Below, one piece after another: positions 25,263 through 36,716 of a stretch of 64,000 nucleotides of DNA; the stretch's first letter is position 1, and every line of letters begins with the position of its first letter. This DNA comes from Cercophora sp. LCS_1 (taxonomy: Eukaryota; Ascomycota; Sordariomycetes; Sordariales; Lasiosphaeriaceae): positions 124,001 through 188,000 of the forward strand of contig JAPZLL010000031.1 in NCBI GenBank assembly GCA_036250225.1. Reading direction: 5' to 3'. Under the pieces are notes generated by a model that was not told the origin of the DNA, searched no databases, and worked only from the letters and a program-made list of their open reading frames with translations. A program made the translations under genes and the position numbers.

Positions 25263-26800
25263 ATGTCCAACCTTCCTTCCGAGCCTGAGTTCGAGCAGGC
25301 CTACAACGAGCTTGCGAGCACCCTCGAGAACAGCTCTCTCTTTGAGCAACACCCCGAATACCGCACCGCCCTCAAGGTCGCTTCCATCCCCGAGCGCGTC
25401 ATCCAGTTCCGAGTCGTCTGGGAGGACGACAATGGCAACCTCCAGGTGAACCGTGGCTACCGCGTCCAGTTCAACTCTGCTCTGGGCCCGTACAAGGGTG
25501 GTCTTCGTCTCCATCCCAGTGTGAACCTGTCAATGTAAGAGCAAACCCGCCGAGTGAGGGGTACTGAACACGGCCCCGCTGACATCATGGACAGCCTTAA
25601 ATTCCTTGGTTTCGAGCAGATTTTCAAGAATGCGCTCACAGGATGTAAGTTTGAATCCAGAGCACAGAAAATGCTCACTCGAGCCGTTTGCTGACTGGGG
25701 GAATTGCAGTGATGATGGGCGGTGGCAAGGGCGGAGCCGACTTCGACCCCAAGGGCAAGAGCGACAATGAGATCAGACGCTTCTGCGTTTCCTTCATGCG
25801 CGGCCTCGCGAAGCACATTGGTGCTGATACCGACGTCCCGGCCGGTGACATTGGTGTTGGCGGAAGGGAAATCGGCTACCTTTTCGGTGCCTACCGTCAG
25901 GAGAGGAACAAGTGGGAGGGCGTTCTCACTGGCAAGGGCCTTGCTTGGGGCGGCAGCTTGATCCGCCCCGAGGCTACCGGCTACGGTCTCATCTACTACG
26001 TCGGGCACATGCTCAACTACGCCGGCCTTGGCGACTGGGTTGGGAAGCGTGTTGCCATCTCTGGTTCCGGCAATGTTGCGCAATACGCGGCTCTTAAGGC
26101 CATCGAGCTCGGCGCGACCGTCGTCTCGCTCTCCGACTCCAAGGGCGCCCTTGTCGGCAACGTCACCGTCGAGGACATTGAGAAGATCATGGCGCTCAAG
26201 GAGGATCGCCAGGCTCTCACCAGCTTCGAGGTCAAGGAGAACCTCAAGTACATTCCTGGCGTCCGCCCTTGGCTGCACGCTGGCCAGGTTGACATCGCCC
26301 TCCCCTGCGCGACCCAGAACGAGGTCAGCAAGGAGGAGGCTGAGGGTCTCCTCGCTGCTGGTGCCAAGATCGTCGCTGAGGGCTCCAATATGGGCTGCAC
26401 CCTTGAGGCGATTGAGGTTTTTGAGGCCGACCGCAGGGAGAAGAAGGGCCAGGCCATCTGGTATGCTCCTGGTAAGTGACAACCCAGGCCGCTTGTTTTT
26501 CCGAAGACGCATGTCGCTAACACACTCACAGGCAAGGCCGCCAACTGCGGTGGTGTCGCTGTCTCCGGGTTGGAGATGGGCCAGAACAGCCAGCGCCTGG
26601 CGTGGACCCGGGAGGAAGTTGACGAGAGGCTCAAGAACATCATGAAGAACGCTTTCGAGCAGGGTCTCAACACTGCCAAGCAGTACGTCCAGTCGGCCGA
26701 GGGCGAGCTTCCCAGCTTGGTTGCCGGCAGCAACATCGCTGGCTTTGTCAAGGTTGCAAAGGCAATGCACGACCAGGGCGACTGGTGGGCCAAGTTGTAA
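25263..26800 (+). CDS. gdhA: NADP-specific glutamate dehydrogenase
   Basis: Exons 25263-25534, 25595-25644, 25710-26471 and 26532-26800 give 450 aa, close to Neurospora AM. The enzyme makes glutamate from 2-oxoglutarate and ammonium with NADPH in the cytosol and is a main entry point for ammonium nitrogen. The substrate domain shows YKGGLRLHPSVN and the GGGKGGADFDPKGKSD block with the catalytic Lys (K114). The cofactor domain has the ISGSGNVA dinucleotide loop (G226, G228). The protein ends ...DQGDWWAKL. Introns are 60, 65 and 60 nt, all GT-AG, and restore family sequence at each junction (SILKFLG, TGLMMGG, APGKAAN). Codon use is strongly C-biased at third positions, as expected for high expression. 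A long open frame on the opposite strand is a by-product of that bias. Confidence 0.97.
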
Positions 26801-29800
26801 GGCTGTGGCCTGGCCGCGCTTGCTTAAGCAGAGGACAATGGCGGATTCTCACGAGACGAAGCATGATAGACCATGATGTAAGAGGGACTGGGCGGACTTC
26901 TTGGTCGTTCGGCGTTTTGGGGGCTACATTTGGGCATTATTTGTTAGCGGGCTGCGAGTATATACCATACCATACCAATGATTTAGTCTTTCAAACATTT
27001 CTCTGTTCTTTGGCTGCGTCAACTGTGTGAGATGGGTGTAGTAGCGGTTGGACGTTGAGATGGAGAGTCAGCTGCCCGACAGCGAGTCCCTAGTTTCGCG
27101 GGCTAGCCAACAAGTATTGCCTAAGTTGCTGTTGAGGGGGTTTGTGAGAACCCCAGAAGTATCCTACCTGCATGTCAACCGACTTGGGGTCTGTCTCTGC
27201 GACAGGGTTTGTTTGCAAAATGGCCCGAGGCGAGCGGCCATCTGGTGCGTTCACTGATCGGTAAGTCGGGCCCGATGATTCGTCGAATGTTTCGTTTCGG
27301 GAGACTTCCCGCCTCGAACCTATCATTCGAGGTGAAACAAACCACTCCCGAAGGAACGAAGGATTACCACGTGCGGGCGCCCCCAAGGGTACTGAGACCG
27401 CCAACTGTAACGACACGCAACCCCTCACTACCCTTCCGCGGCCAATCGTGCCAATCTACTAGCGCAACCGTGTTGATGGATCACCAACAACGTCACGCAA
27501 GACCAAGGATCGTCTCGGCGCGCCGCTTATTTTGGACGTTTTCGGTCGAGGCTACATTCAACACGGCTCTCTAGCTACTAGAGGTGCAAAACTATCAGGG
27601 CTCGACACCACATTTTCGGAGACATGGGCGGCAATGAAGCAGGCTGAAACAAACATCAGAAGTAAGAAAAAGGCGAGTTGAGATCAAGACGTAGGAGGGG
27701 CGCACAAAACACTCCGGAGATGGGTTGCACAGAGGCCGAGAAGGGTTACACGCCAGTCACGTCCCCACAACCAAAATAGGTGAGGCATCGAGGGGCGCCC
27801 AATGGTGGCGACGCATGGTGTTGATCAGAGGTGTCGAAGCCTTGCGGTACGCAGCTGCGGCCACCATCGGTTTCACACGAGCCAACCACTTCGCCGAATT
27901 GAACATGATAGTCAAATTGTCCGAGGTGGCACAGAGCAACACCTGGTCGTTGACTTACCCCTGAAATCAGGAACTTGACGCTTCACAAATTCGAGAATCA
28001 AGGATGATGTTGTACCCCGCAACCCGATAAGTGTAGCAACTGTGTCTTCGTTGCAGCCTGCTGTGGCTCACCAGGCTGCACCTGCATCCTACATCATCTG
28101 ATATTGACCGACGGCGGCGAGGCGTGGGCAAGGAGGGTACCAACAAGAGCTGCCCTATAGAAGAGCAGCAGATGAAAGGGAAAAACGAGACGTTGGGGCC
28201 CGAGGCTTGGTGCTAACTCCTTCAACTGGGCTTTGCAACCAACTCTTCGGTCCTGCTTTTCTCACTAAACGTGAGCGATATGGTATTGTATTGTGCTTGG
28301 TCGATGGGTGCGGATAAAGTTGATATTCGGGCTGTGCAACCTCCCCGGATGTCGTGCTTCGAAGGCGGCTTCCAGGGTCAGGCAGTCCGAGACAACAAAG
28401 GGAAGGAAGGGATCTTGCGGGCGGGCCGGTCGCTGCTAGGGCTGACGTGGGTGGGGTGAGTCGAGCCCACTTCTCCTGCAGCGCTCGAATCCTCCCGCGG
28501 TTGCAGGGGCCCGTGCTGGAAGGTCAACCGTCATCCCAGCGGGAAGCGCAATCTCGGGTCTTCCAATTGCAAGCCAGAGTCGCAATCACAAGCTTGCATT
28601 CGGAGCTCGGGGGCCCCTTCCATCACTCTTGCCGACGATTCTCAAGGCTGAAGGTTTTTGGTCTCCAAAGCGCAAGGGGCGGCTGCAGCAGCGAGACAGG
28701 ATCAGACCAACCAAATCCCAAGGGAAGTCTGACCAGCCAAGAGGGGAGAGAGGGATAGCCGGCGCAACGGTATGATATCAAGGCGGACTTTTGGGGGCGT
28801 TGCGCTCCGTTGCAGATTGGCTGTCCTCGTTCACGGTCCAATGGGGTCTCCAAGAATAACTATTGACTATACCCGACATGGCCTCAGCCACCACGCACTT
28901 CATCCACTGTCAATCACACACTCAGCAAGCCACGACGGGCGTGAGCCACCAGGGTATTTCGCGCGAATCCCAGACAAACCACCTCCGGTTGCATCAAGCA
29001 CATAGGCACCGCTAGCGTCTTGAACCCAATTTAGGCAGCATCTTTGGGTCAACGACAGTCCCTTCGCTCGGTCAAGGATAGGCACACAAGCCCAAGGAAG
29101 ATGGGCGGCACTGCTCTTCACTAGCCTCAGACACCCAGCTTCCGAATTCAACGATGTCTGTGTTGAGAACCACCGCTACGGTATCCGGGGGCAGGGGTTG
29201 TAAAGCTTGCGATGTTTCTCTCACGCACGTGGCGTCTGTTCCGATGCAAAGCACGCGCACGCGCCTCTTCTCACCTCGCGCATGGAATGGGACGAGGGCC
29301 GTTACGAGACCCCAGCTGTCGAGGACGGTGGTTTCTCGATCACAACAGGCTCAGGACTCCAGACGGCGGCCAGTGTGGTGGGGGAATGTGTGCTTGGTCG
29401 GCTGCTGCAACCGTGATTCACATGAGCCGGGCAGGCGGCCAATCGACATCTTTCCTGGCCCCGGATCTGCCGCAGCGCAGGTGCGCGCAGAGGAGCCTGG
29501 ACGGCGTCGGCCGAGGAATCAACGAGGGGAGGAGGAGGAGGGAGGGAGGGGGAGAGGAGAAAGGGTGGGAGGGGAACCCTGTTGATTGCCGTTGGTCGTC
29601 TTCGAAGTCTGGACTCTGGACTAGCTACGGACCCCAAAGAGCGCATTCAGACCCCTCCTCGCGACAGCCTCCACCACAACATCCATCGGCTCTCGCATGT
29701 GGGCTGATGAAAAAGACGAAGAAAACCCAGTAGGATTGCCGAGCTGCAACGGAAATGGAGCCGCGATGCATAGACGCACCCAAATGCAATGGGATGGATG

Positions 29801-30504
29801 CAATGTCAACGCCCTCTCGAGTATTGTGCCTAGCAGTCAACTACACCAGTTAGGGCGACTCCTCTTCCAATGGAGCCGGCCGCTATCCTCGTCTCGGGTA
29901 TCCCACCTGCCTGGACCCCTGCAACCCACCATTCCTTCGTCTGGTCCTTGGCAGGCCGGGAAGCCAGCCAATGGCGGCCGCCTTATCACAGCTAGAAATA
30001 ATTTGCACAGCCCAGTCTCAATCGCCGAAGACGACGGAGCATGGCATCAGGGCTGCGCCTGACCGAGAAACGAGTCAACGAGAGTTGTCTCTTGGTCCTC
30101 CGCTTAATAGCGGAAACTGCACAACCGGGATGCAAGGCCGCGGCACATCTGACATGGGCCCTGATCGGGAGTGTTGAACAAGGGTTAGTATGGAGCGCCA
30201 CGCTACGACGCTACCGAATCGAGGGCTTGCCGGGGCCGTGGGAGACGGAGTGGGAGGACAAGGAAGGGGGGGAGGCGTTTATCAACAGGGCTTCCCCCGT
30301 GCCTCGAACACGGTCTGGGCTTCCCCTCTCGCAGGAGAATAGAGCTACTACATCTCTCGTGTCCTGTGTAGTTGTATTATTTGTTGTTTCTTTACTGTCG
30401 TTCCTCATCCACCACTTCCTCCCATACGGTTGGACGGAAGCGTTGGTAAACCATCCCCTTTCGACATATCCCACAGTCAGGCCTTATACAAGTACAATAA
30501 TACT
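26801..30504. other. Intergenic region downstream of NADP-GDH (about 3.7 kb)
   Basis: Holds the GDH 3' UTR (AT-rich around 26950-27000) and, at the right end, the promoter and leader of the GMC/hydrolase fusion gene. Purine-rich GGAGGGAGGG-type sequence lies near 29530-29575. I recognise no gene, RNA or transposon. Confidence 0.55.
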
Positions 30505-33500
30505 ATGGCGACGCTTCAAGTTGGCGGCACAGTCTCGCCGCCGCTGACCCCGGCTCTCAACAGCGATATCACAGAGTTTCCTTTGCAAACACACAATAGG
30601 CCACAGCACAAACATGACGAGACTATAACAAACCCCCTGGCGCCTCCGCGTCCGGTGTCTCCCGAGGCCACGCCTAATATCAGCCCCACTTCCAGTCCCA
30701 ACTCCAGTCCCAAGCCAAGCGCAGCAACTCAAGCAACGAGGTCGTACTTTGGGGACTCGGACGTTGCCGCAGCCTCGCGTGCAACCCCTGTGGTTGACGA
30801 GAAGCATGCAAGTGGGCCTCAGGTCAAAGTCAGCGAGAAGGCCAAGTACAAGAAGTCCAAGGCACGAGCCAGCACGGCAGATGACCAGCTGGACGAGTAC
30901 CCTAGGCTATCCAAGCCCGTTGAGCTCCTTCGGAACGAGTACGATGTCGTGGTCATTGGGTCCGGTTACGGAGGCGGCGTGGCAGCGTCGCGAATGGCGC
31001 GCACAGGGCAGTCAGTATGCGTGCTCGAGCGTGGCCGCGAGAGATGGCCTGGCGAGTATCCCGAGAAGACGGCGGACGCGCTCAAGGAGATGCATGTGTC
31101 GGGCACATTTGCGCCTGGCTTCCTCAAGGGGAAGATGGTGGAGGGCGGCGATCCTACGGGCATGTACCACTTGATTATGGGGCGCGGACAGAATGCTGTA
31201 GTTTGCAACGGTATGTTGTTATTTGGACGAGTCTTGTCCTGACAAAACTGACATTCACAAAAACAGGTCTGGGTGGAACGAGTCTCATCAACGCCAACGT
31301 CTTCATGGAGGCGGACAAGGGCACCCTTTCCCTGATGGCATGGCCGCCACAGATCAGAGACAACGCAAGCGAACTTGGCAAGTGTAAGTCATGGACCCTG
31401 CGGGAAAGTGATCAAGATGGCAACTAAAGCAGGATCAGACTACAAAAAGGCCGAGGAGGTCCTCCAGCCCCAGCAATATCCCGAAGATGCGCCCAGGCTA
31501 GCCAAGCTGGACATGCTCAAGGCGCAGGCCGAGGCTCTGGGCTACGGCGATCGGTTCAAAAGGGTCCGCCAGACCACACGCTTCCGTGATGGCCCCAACT
31601 CGGTGGGCGTGACCATGTCGGCTTCAGAGTTGACGGGCCAGGACGTCACCGGCATCAACGACGGCTCCAAGAACACGACGCTCGTCACGTATCTTGCCGA
31701 TGCGTGGAACTGGGGCGCCGAAATGTTCTGCGAGTGTGAGGTGCGCTACATCGAGAAGTGCAAGGACGGCGAGGGCTACCTCATCTACTTTGCATGGTAT
31801 GGTCGCAACCGCGGCGCCTTCAAGGCCAATCTCCACGGCGACCTTATGTGGGTCAAGGCTCGGAAGGCTGTCTTTCTGGGCGCCGGCGCCATCGCCAGCA
31901 CTGAGATTCTGTTGCGTAGCAAGGCCATGGGTCTGCCCATGAGCGACGAGGTTGGGCAGAACATGAGCGGCAACGGCGACATCCTTGCCTTCGGGTACAA
32001 CACGGACGAGCCAGTTAACTCGATCGGGCGACCTGCCCACAAACGCCCCGAGAACCCCGTCGGGCCTTGCATCACCGGAGTCATTGACTGCCGGGAGAAC
32101 CAGGCGAACCCCCTGGACGGCTTCGTCATTGAAGAGGGCGCCGTCCCTAGCTCGCTGGCACATCTCCTCCAGTTCATGCTCGACCACATGCCGGGAAGCG
32201 TGCGGCCCAACAGCGAGAAGGTCGACGTTGTGGCCCGAACCGAAGCTGCCCTGGCACGGTACGGCAGCAAGTTTCTTGGGCCCTATTTCAAGAAGGGCGC
32301 GATCCAGAAGACACAGATTTATCTCATCATGTCCCACGATTGTAAGTGCGCACACACCTGCTTGGATGTGCGGCCAAGGCTGACGGTTCCCCTAGCAAAC
32401 CAGGCTGTCCTATCGCTGAAGGACGACAAGCCGGTGCTCGAGTTTCTGGGCGTTGCCCGCAGCACGCATGTAAAGGAACTCAATGAGTTGCTGGCCAAGG
32501 CAACCGAGGCTGTCGGCGGCACATTGGTTCACAACCCCTTTTATGCCCTCATGGGACAGCAGGTTACTGTCCACCCCATCGGGTAGGTTTTCTGTCTCCC
32601 ATGCTCCTAGTACGACCGTGCTGACAGTGATGCCCGTTGCAGTGGTGCCTGCATGGCTCGAGATAACACTGGTAATACCGGCGTGACGAACCACGTCGGC
32701 GCAGTTTTTACCGGCGAGGGACCCGAGACTCACGACGGCCTGATTGTCACAGATGCCTCTGTTATCCCTACGGCTTTGGGAGCGAACCCGTTTGCTACCA
32801 TTACGGCGCTCGCCGAACGTTCAGTGGAGGCGTACGCCCTGTCGAAGGGTCTGACCATCAGTGAGGAGAAGAACGGCATCCTCGACCTCTTTGGAGAGCC
32901 GAAGCACCGCCCCCGCCCCAGCACTCCCCCTTCGCAAGGGGAGTGCGATATCGACAGCCAGGTGGAGGAAGAAAGCCTGGAGGCTAGCACTGAGTTGGTC
33001 AAATCAACGCAGGAGAAGAAGGCTTCTGGATTTGGCTTCACCGAGGTCATGTCCGGATTTGTCCACTACGACAAGAGGTTGGTCGAGGACAACAAGGACG
33101 TATACGAGCTGGCCCACCGCACCGGAAGATCGCGTGGCGAGGTTGCCCGGTTCTTCCTCAGTGTGCAGTCATTCGACCTCAACGAAACCATGAGCCACCA
33201 CCAACACAGGGGCATGCTGACGGGCACCTTCGTCTGCCCGTCGATTCCCGGGTCGCCCTTCATGGTCCAGCGCGGAGAGTTCAACCTGTTCATTCTGAAT
33301 AACAAGGCGCCAGGCACACGCAACCTCACGTACGACTTCGACATGAAGGGCACCGACGGCAGGAAGCTCCACTTCCATGGCTACAAGGTGGTGGACGCAT
33401 CAGTCGCCCTGTCGGTGTCGGGCTTCTGGAAGGCCACCACGACGCTGTATGTGACCGTCAGCGAGCATGAGCCCGGTTTGTGCGCCGACCTCAACGACGA

Positions 33501-34932
33501 GGATGCCTGGCGCCGGGGCACCGTGCTCGCCAAGGGCATGATGTGCATCCAGCCGTCCGACTTCCTGTCCGAGATTGCCACTATGACGCCCCAGGGCAGC
33601 AGCACGTTGGAAAAGATCTCGGGCGCCGCCAAGTTCCTTACCTTCTTCACACGCAAGTCGCTGTCGCTCCTCCTGGCGCCCCTGGCCAAGCTGCAGTACC
33701 CGAGCCAGTCCTACACCGGCTTCATCAACCCGACGCTGCCGGACGCGTCCTTCGACATCAAGGCCGACGATGGCGTCAAAACACAGCTGCATATGTGGAA
33801 TCCCACCCACTACCCCGACGACAACCCGGCCAACGCCAAGACGCTCTTCATGGTCCCCGGTGCGGCTGTCGACCACCAGATCTATGCCCTCCCTACCATC
33901 CCCTTCAACGCCGTCAACTACTTCACGCGCGCCGGTTACCGTGTCTACGTGACAGTTCACCGCATCGGCCAGCTGATGGTCGCAAAGGACCTCTACACCA
34001 CGTACGACGTCCGCCTCGACCTCAAGGCCTGTCTCGAGCACATCCGCAAGACCCACGGGCCCGAGAAGGTCTACACAATTGCGCACTGCATGGGCTCTGT
34101 CGCCTTCTCGACCGGCCTGCTCGACGGCACCATCCCGGCCGACTGGATCCGCGGCGTCACATGCTCGCAGGTGTTTATGAACCCCATCTGGGGGCCCGCC
34201 AATATGGCCAAGGTCAAGGTCGGGCCCATCCCACTGGACAAGCTGTACACGACCCTCGCAGGCCACTGGTTCGACTGCTCCACGTCGGCCGAGGACCCGC
34301 TCCTGCAGCGCGTCATCAACCAGCTGCTGCGCCTGTACCCGCAGTCGCGCAAGGAAATGTGCAACAACGCCGCCTGCCACCGCTGCAGCTTTGTCTTTGG
34401 ACGCTGCTGGCAGCACAACAACCTCAACGAGGCCACCCACCGGCAGATGGACCGTTTCTTCGGCGGCGTCAACATGCGCCTGCTCAACCTGCTCATGAAG
34501 CAAGGGTCCGAGGGCCACGTTATGACCAACGGGCCCGAGTTCACACGTCTCGACACCGAGGAGAACATCCGCCGTCTCGAGGGCATCCCCTTCTTGCTGT
34601 GGGTCGGCCGCGAGAACGCCGTCCTGTCAACCGAGTCGACCGAGCGCACGTTCGAGGCCCTCACCGACACCTTCGGCATGGGCACCGTCGACGGCGGCCA
34701 GTACCGACGACGCGTCGTCCCCGGGTACGGGCATCTGGACGGTTGGATGGGCCGCAACGCGTGGAAGGACGTCTACCCCTTTATTCGGGAAGAGGTGGAT
34801 CGAGTGTGCAGAGGCGAGTCGTACAAGTTTGTCGAGCCGGATGATCGATTCAAGCGGATGAGGATCAACGGCGAGTTGCTGTTCGAAGGGGATGGCTCCG
34901 ACCCCGAGGCCGTCATGGGCAAGTGTTGCTAA
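30505..34932 (+). CDS. GMC oxidoreductase fused to an alpha/beta hydrolase (cholesterol-oxidase-like)
   Basis: Exons 30505-31210, 31267-31383, 31439-32341, 32396-32582 and 32643-34932 give 1400 aa. Residues 1-140 are Pro/Ser-rich and disordered. An FAD-binding GMC domain follows, with the Rossmann motif VVVIGSGYGGG (G152-G157), a GLGGTSLINAN block and a C-terminal half with HPIGG (H635) and GANPF (N686), as in cholesterol oxidases. Residues about 760-980 form a beta-rich domain I cannot name. From about 1010 there is an alpha/beta hydrolase with elbow AHCMG (C1120) and a late His (H1335, YGHLDG). Substrate is unknown; oxidation of a sterol or other alcohol coupled to ester or lactone hydrolysis is a guess. 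No signal peptide is visible. At the third exon, acceptors at 31432 and 31438 compete; only the latter avoids a stop and gives the family-like KYYKKAEEVL. Confidence 0.85.
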
Positions 34933-35688
34933 GTACGGAGTATTTTACTTGTACAACAATTTTGTTGGTTAACTTTCGTCTTTTTTTTTTTTTTTTTTGG
35001 GAGGGGCTATGGTTTCGCTGTTGGATCGGAAATCTCTCTTATCTATACCACTTTCTTTTGTCCGGTGGGCGGTTTTATATTTCACATCCTTGGTTGATAT
35101 AATGTCTGTATATACCCGGAACATTGGTAAAAATGCTTTCAAGGTGGTTGGTTTTGTAATTGTTTGGTCGTTCTGTGGGCTCGATAAATCTCGGGAGTGA
35201 AAAAGCGTCTGCAGGCTCCGGACAATATAGCTTGTCGAGTATCATCAATTGCTCTCCAATCGTGTTACATCACCGCTCATGGTCTGAAATGCACTTTGGT
35301 GAACCGAGTTGACTGATTGCTGCCTTGCAAGATATAATAACTACAATTTCGCGACACGGACATCTCAAAAGACAAGAGATGCACTAAATCTTCGACACTT
35401 TTAGATGGGGTTTTCGACAAGGTATATAGATTATATACAGGCTATGGACCGGGTGATCGAAACCGCAGCCTAGAAGAATCGAAGAGAAGAAAAATGAGAA
35501 TAACTCAGGAAACTATGAGGGATATATAATAAAAAATATGAGAACCAGAAATGGCGGAAGAGAATCTTTCTTTTGAGTGTCTTGTCTATGCGATGTGTGT
35601 TCTCTTCCCTCCATTTTCCTGTCATACGCCGCTACCAACCCTTCCTGCCATTTGGCGTTGTGTCCGTCCCGCTCCACCATTAATCCCA
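34933..35688. other. Convergent AT-rich 3' spacer
   Basis: 756 nt between the stops of the GMC fusion and the Rds1-like gene. Markedly AT-rich compared with its flanks, with an 18-nt T tract at 34981-34998 and TATAATAAAAAATATG near 35526. It is best read as two facing 3' UTRs and polyadenylation regions. No gene seen. Confidence 0.65.
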
Positions 35689-36716
35689 TTACGAAACCTG
35701 CATCACCATGGGGCCAGCGAGGATGATCTCATCCGTGAGGACGCCGTTGAGTGGCCCGTCGCTGGCGAGGTTGACGTATGTGAAGCCGGCAAGCCCCTGG
35801 GGGATCTGGCAGCCGGTGGCAGCGTTGAAGGGAGTGAAAGCAGTGCCGCCGGGAATGCCGCCCGTGGTGAAAGCGCAGAACGTGGCCTGGGCAGCGGCGT
35901 CGGACTGGAGCTGGACCGTGGCGCCAGCCTGGAGGGCAGCGACGTCCTGACCGGCAGCCATGGTGAGCGTGGGGAAGGCGGTGAGGATCAGGTTGCTTCC
36001 CTCGGGGCAGCTGGTAATGAAGGGAGCGGCGAGCGAGAAAACCTGCTTGGGCGAGAGCGGGGTGTCAAAGGCCTGGGGCACAGCGACGATCTTGCTGGCG
36101 GCACGGATGAAAGAGGCGTGGCGGGCCTCGACCGTGAGGATGGTAGCGGCCGTGGTGAGGATACCGCCGTCGGCCACAAGAGGAGCGCCGCCGAGATATG
36201 CCGACACACCGACCTGCTCAAGAACCGCTGCAGTCTGGACCATGCCGGCAGCGTCGGTGAAACCAAAGTTGTACTGGCAAGCCTGGACAGGCTGGACACC
36301 GGCCTGGGCAATGGCACCTTGAAGGAGGACAACGTGGGCCGACTCGGTCTCGCCAATCTTGATCAAATCCTCAATTTCCTGCTGCGTCAGGCCGAGGGCC
36401 GTGAACTGGTCAGCAGGGAACTGGGCGAAACCCAGCCTGTAAAACTCGGACTCGAGATGCTCCAGGGTGAGGGCACTGGGTGGTGAGTCAGTCAGTCAGT
36501 CATGCCACAACGCGCCGACGCGATTCGAGAATCTGCTTACAATTGGAGGATGTCGACGTCTGAGAGCCCCAACGCCGCGGCAGCCGCGTTTTGGCGCTTC
36601 ATCACCTCGTGGATTTTCATTTGTGACTGGTTGAGCTTGGGTGCGCTGGGTGCCGCTGAAGTGAGAGCCAAGAGGCCCATCATGGCCGCTCCGACCGACT
36701 TGGTGAACGAAGGCAT
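35689..36716 (-). CDS. Rds1-like secreted ferritin-like-domain protein
   Basis: Minus strand, exons 36716-36541 and 36475-35689, 320 aa. The N-terminus has a signal peptide (SVGAAMMGLLALTSAAPSAP), so export to the cell surface or medium is expected. The body matches the fungal Rds1 / Ferritin_2 family: FALTLEHLESEFYR, EIEDLIKIGETESAHVVLLQ and a later VEARHASFIR, which supply the Glu and His residues of a ferritin-like helical bundle. S. pombe rds1 is induced by nutrient and temperature stress; the biochemical role is not settled. The 65-nt intron contains a (TGAC) repeat. A TATA box lies about 85 bp upstream of the start. Confidence 0.85.
36487..36502. repeat. (GTCA)4 microsatellite inside the rds1-like intron
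   Basis: Four GTCA units on the plus strand, so TGAC repeats in the transcript. They lie inside the 65-nt intron (36476-36540) and create several overlapping CTGAC branch-point matches close to the acceptor. Confidence 0.85.

Noticed and set aside
25457..26770. 437-codon open frame antisense to NADP-GDH
   Set aside because: It mirrors the codon-biased GDH exons and crosses their introns; a shadow of C-biased third positions.
30297..30313. Perfect tRNA T-arm-like hairpin on the minus strand (5-bp stem, TTCGAGG loop)
   Set aside because: No matching acceptor stem, D-arm or A-box is present at the right distance, so it is probably a chance match.
33480..34844. 454-codon plus-strand frame and 372-codon minus-strand frame inside the GMC/hydrolase fusion
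   Set aside because: Arg/Pro/His- or Val/Gly/Asp-rich translations of GC-rich codons in the wrong frame; the true frame carries all domain motifs.
35450..35470. tRNA B-box-like GATCGAAAC
   Set aside because: No A-box or foldable cloverleaf upstream; it lies in AT-rich 3' UTR-like sequence.
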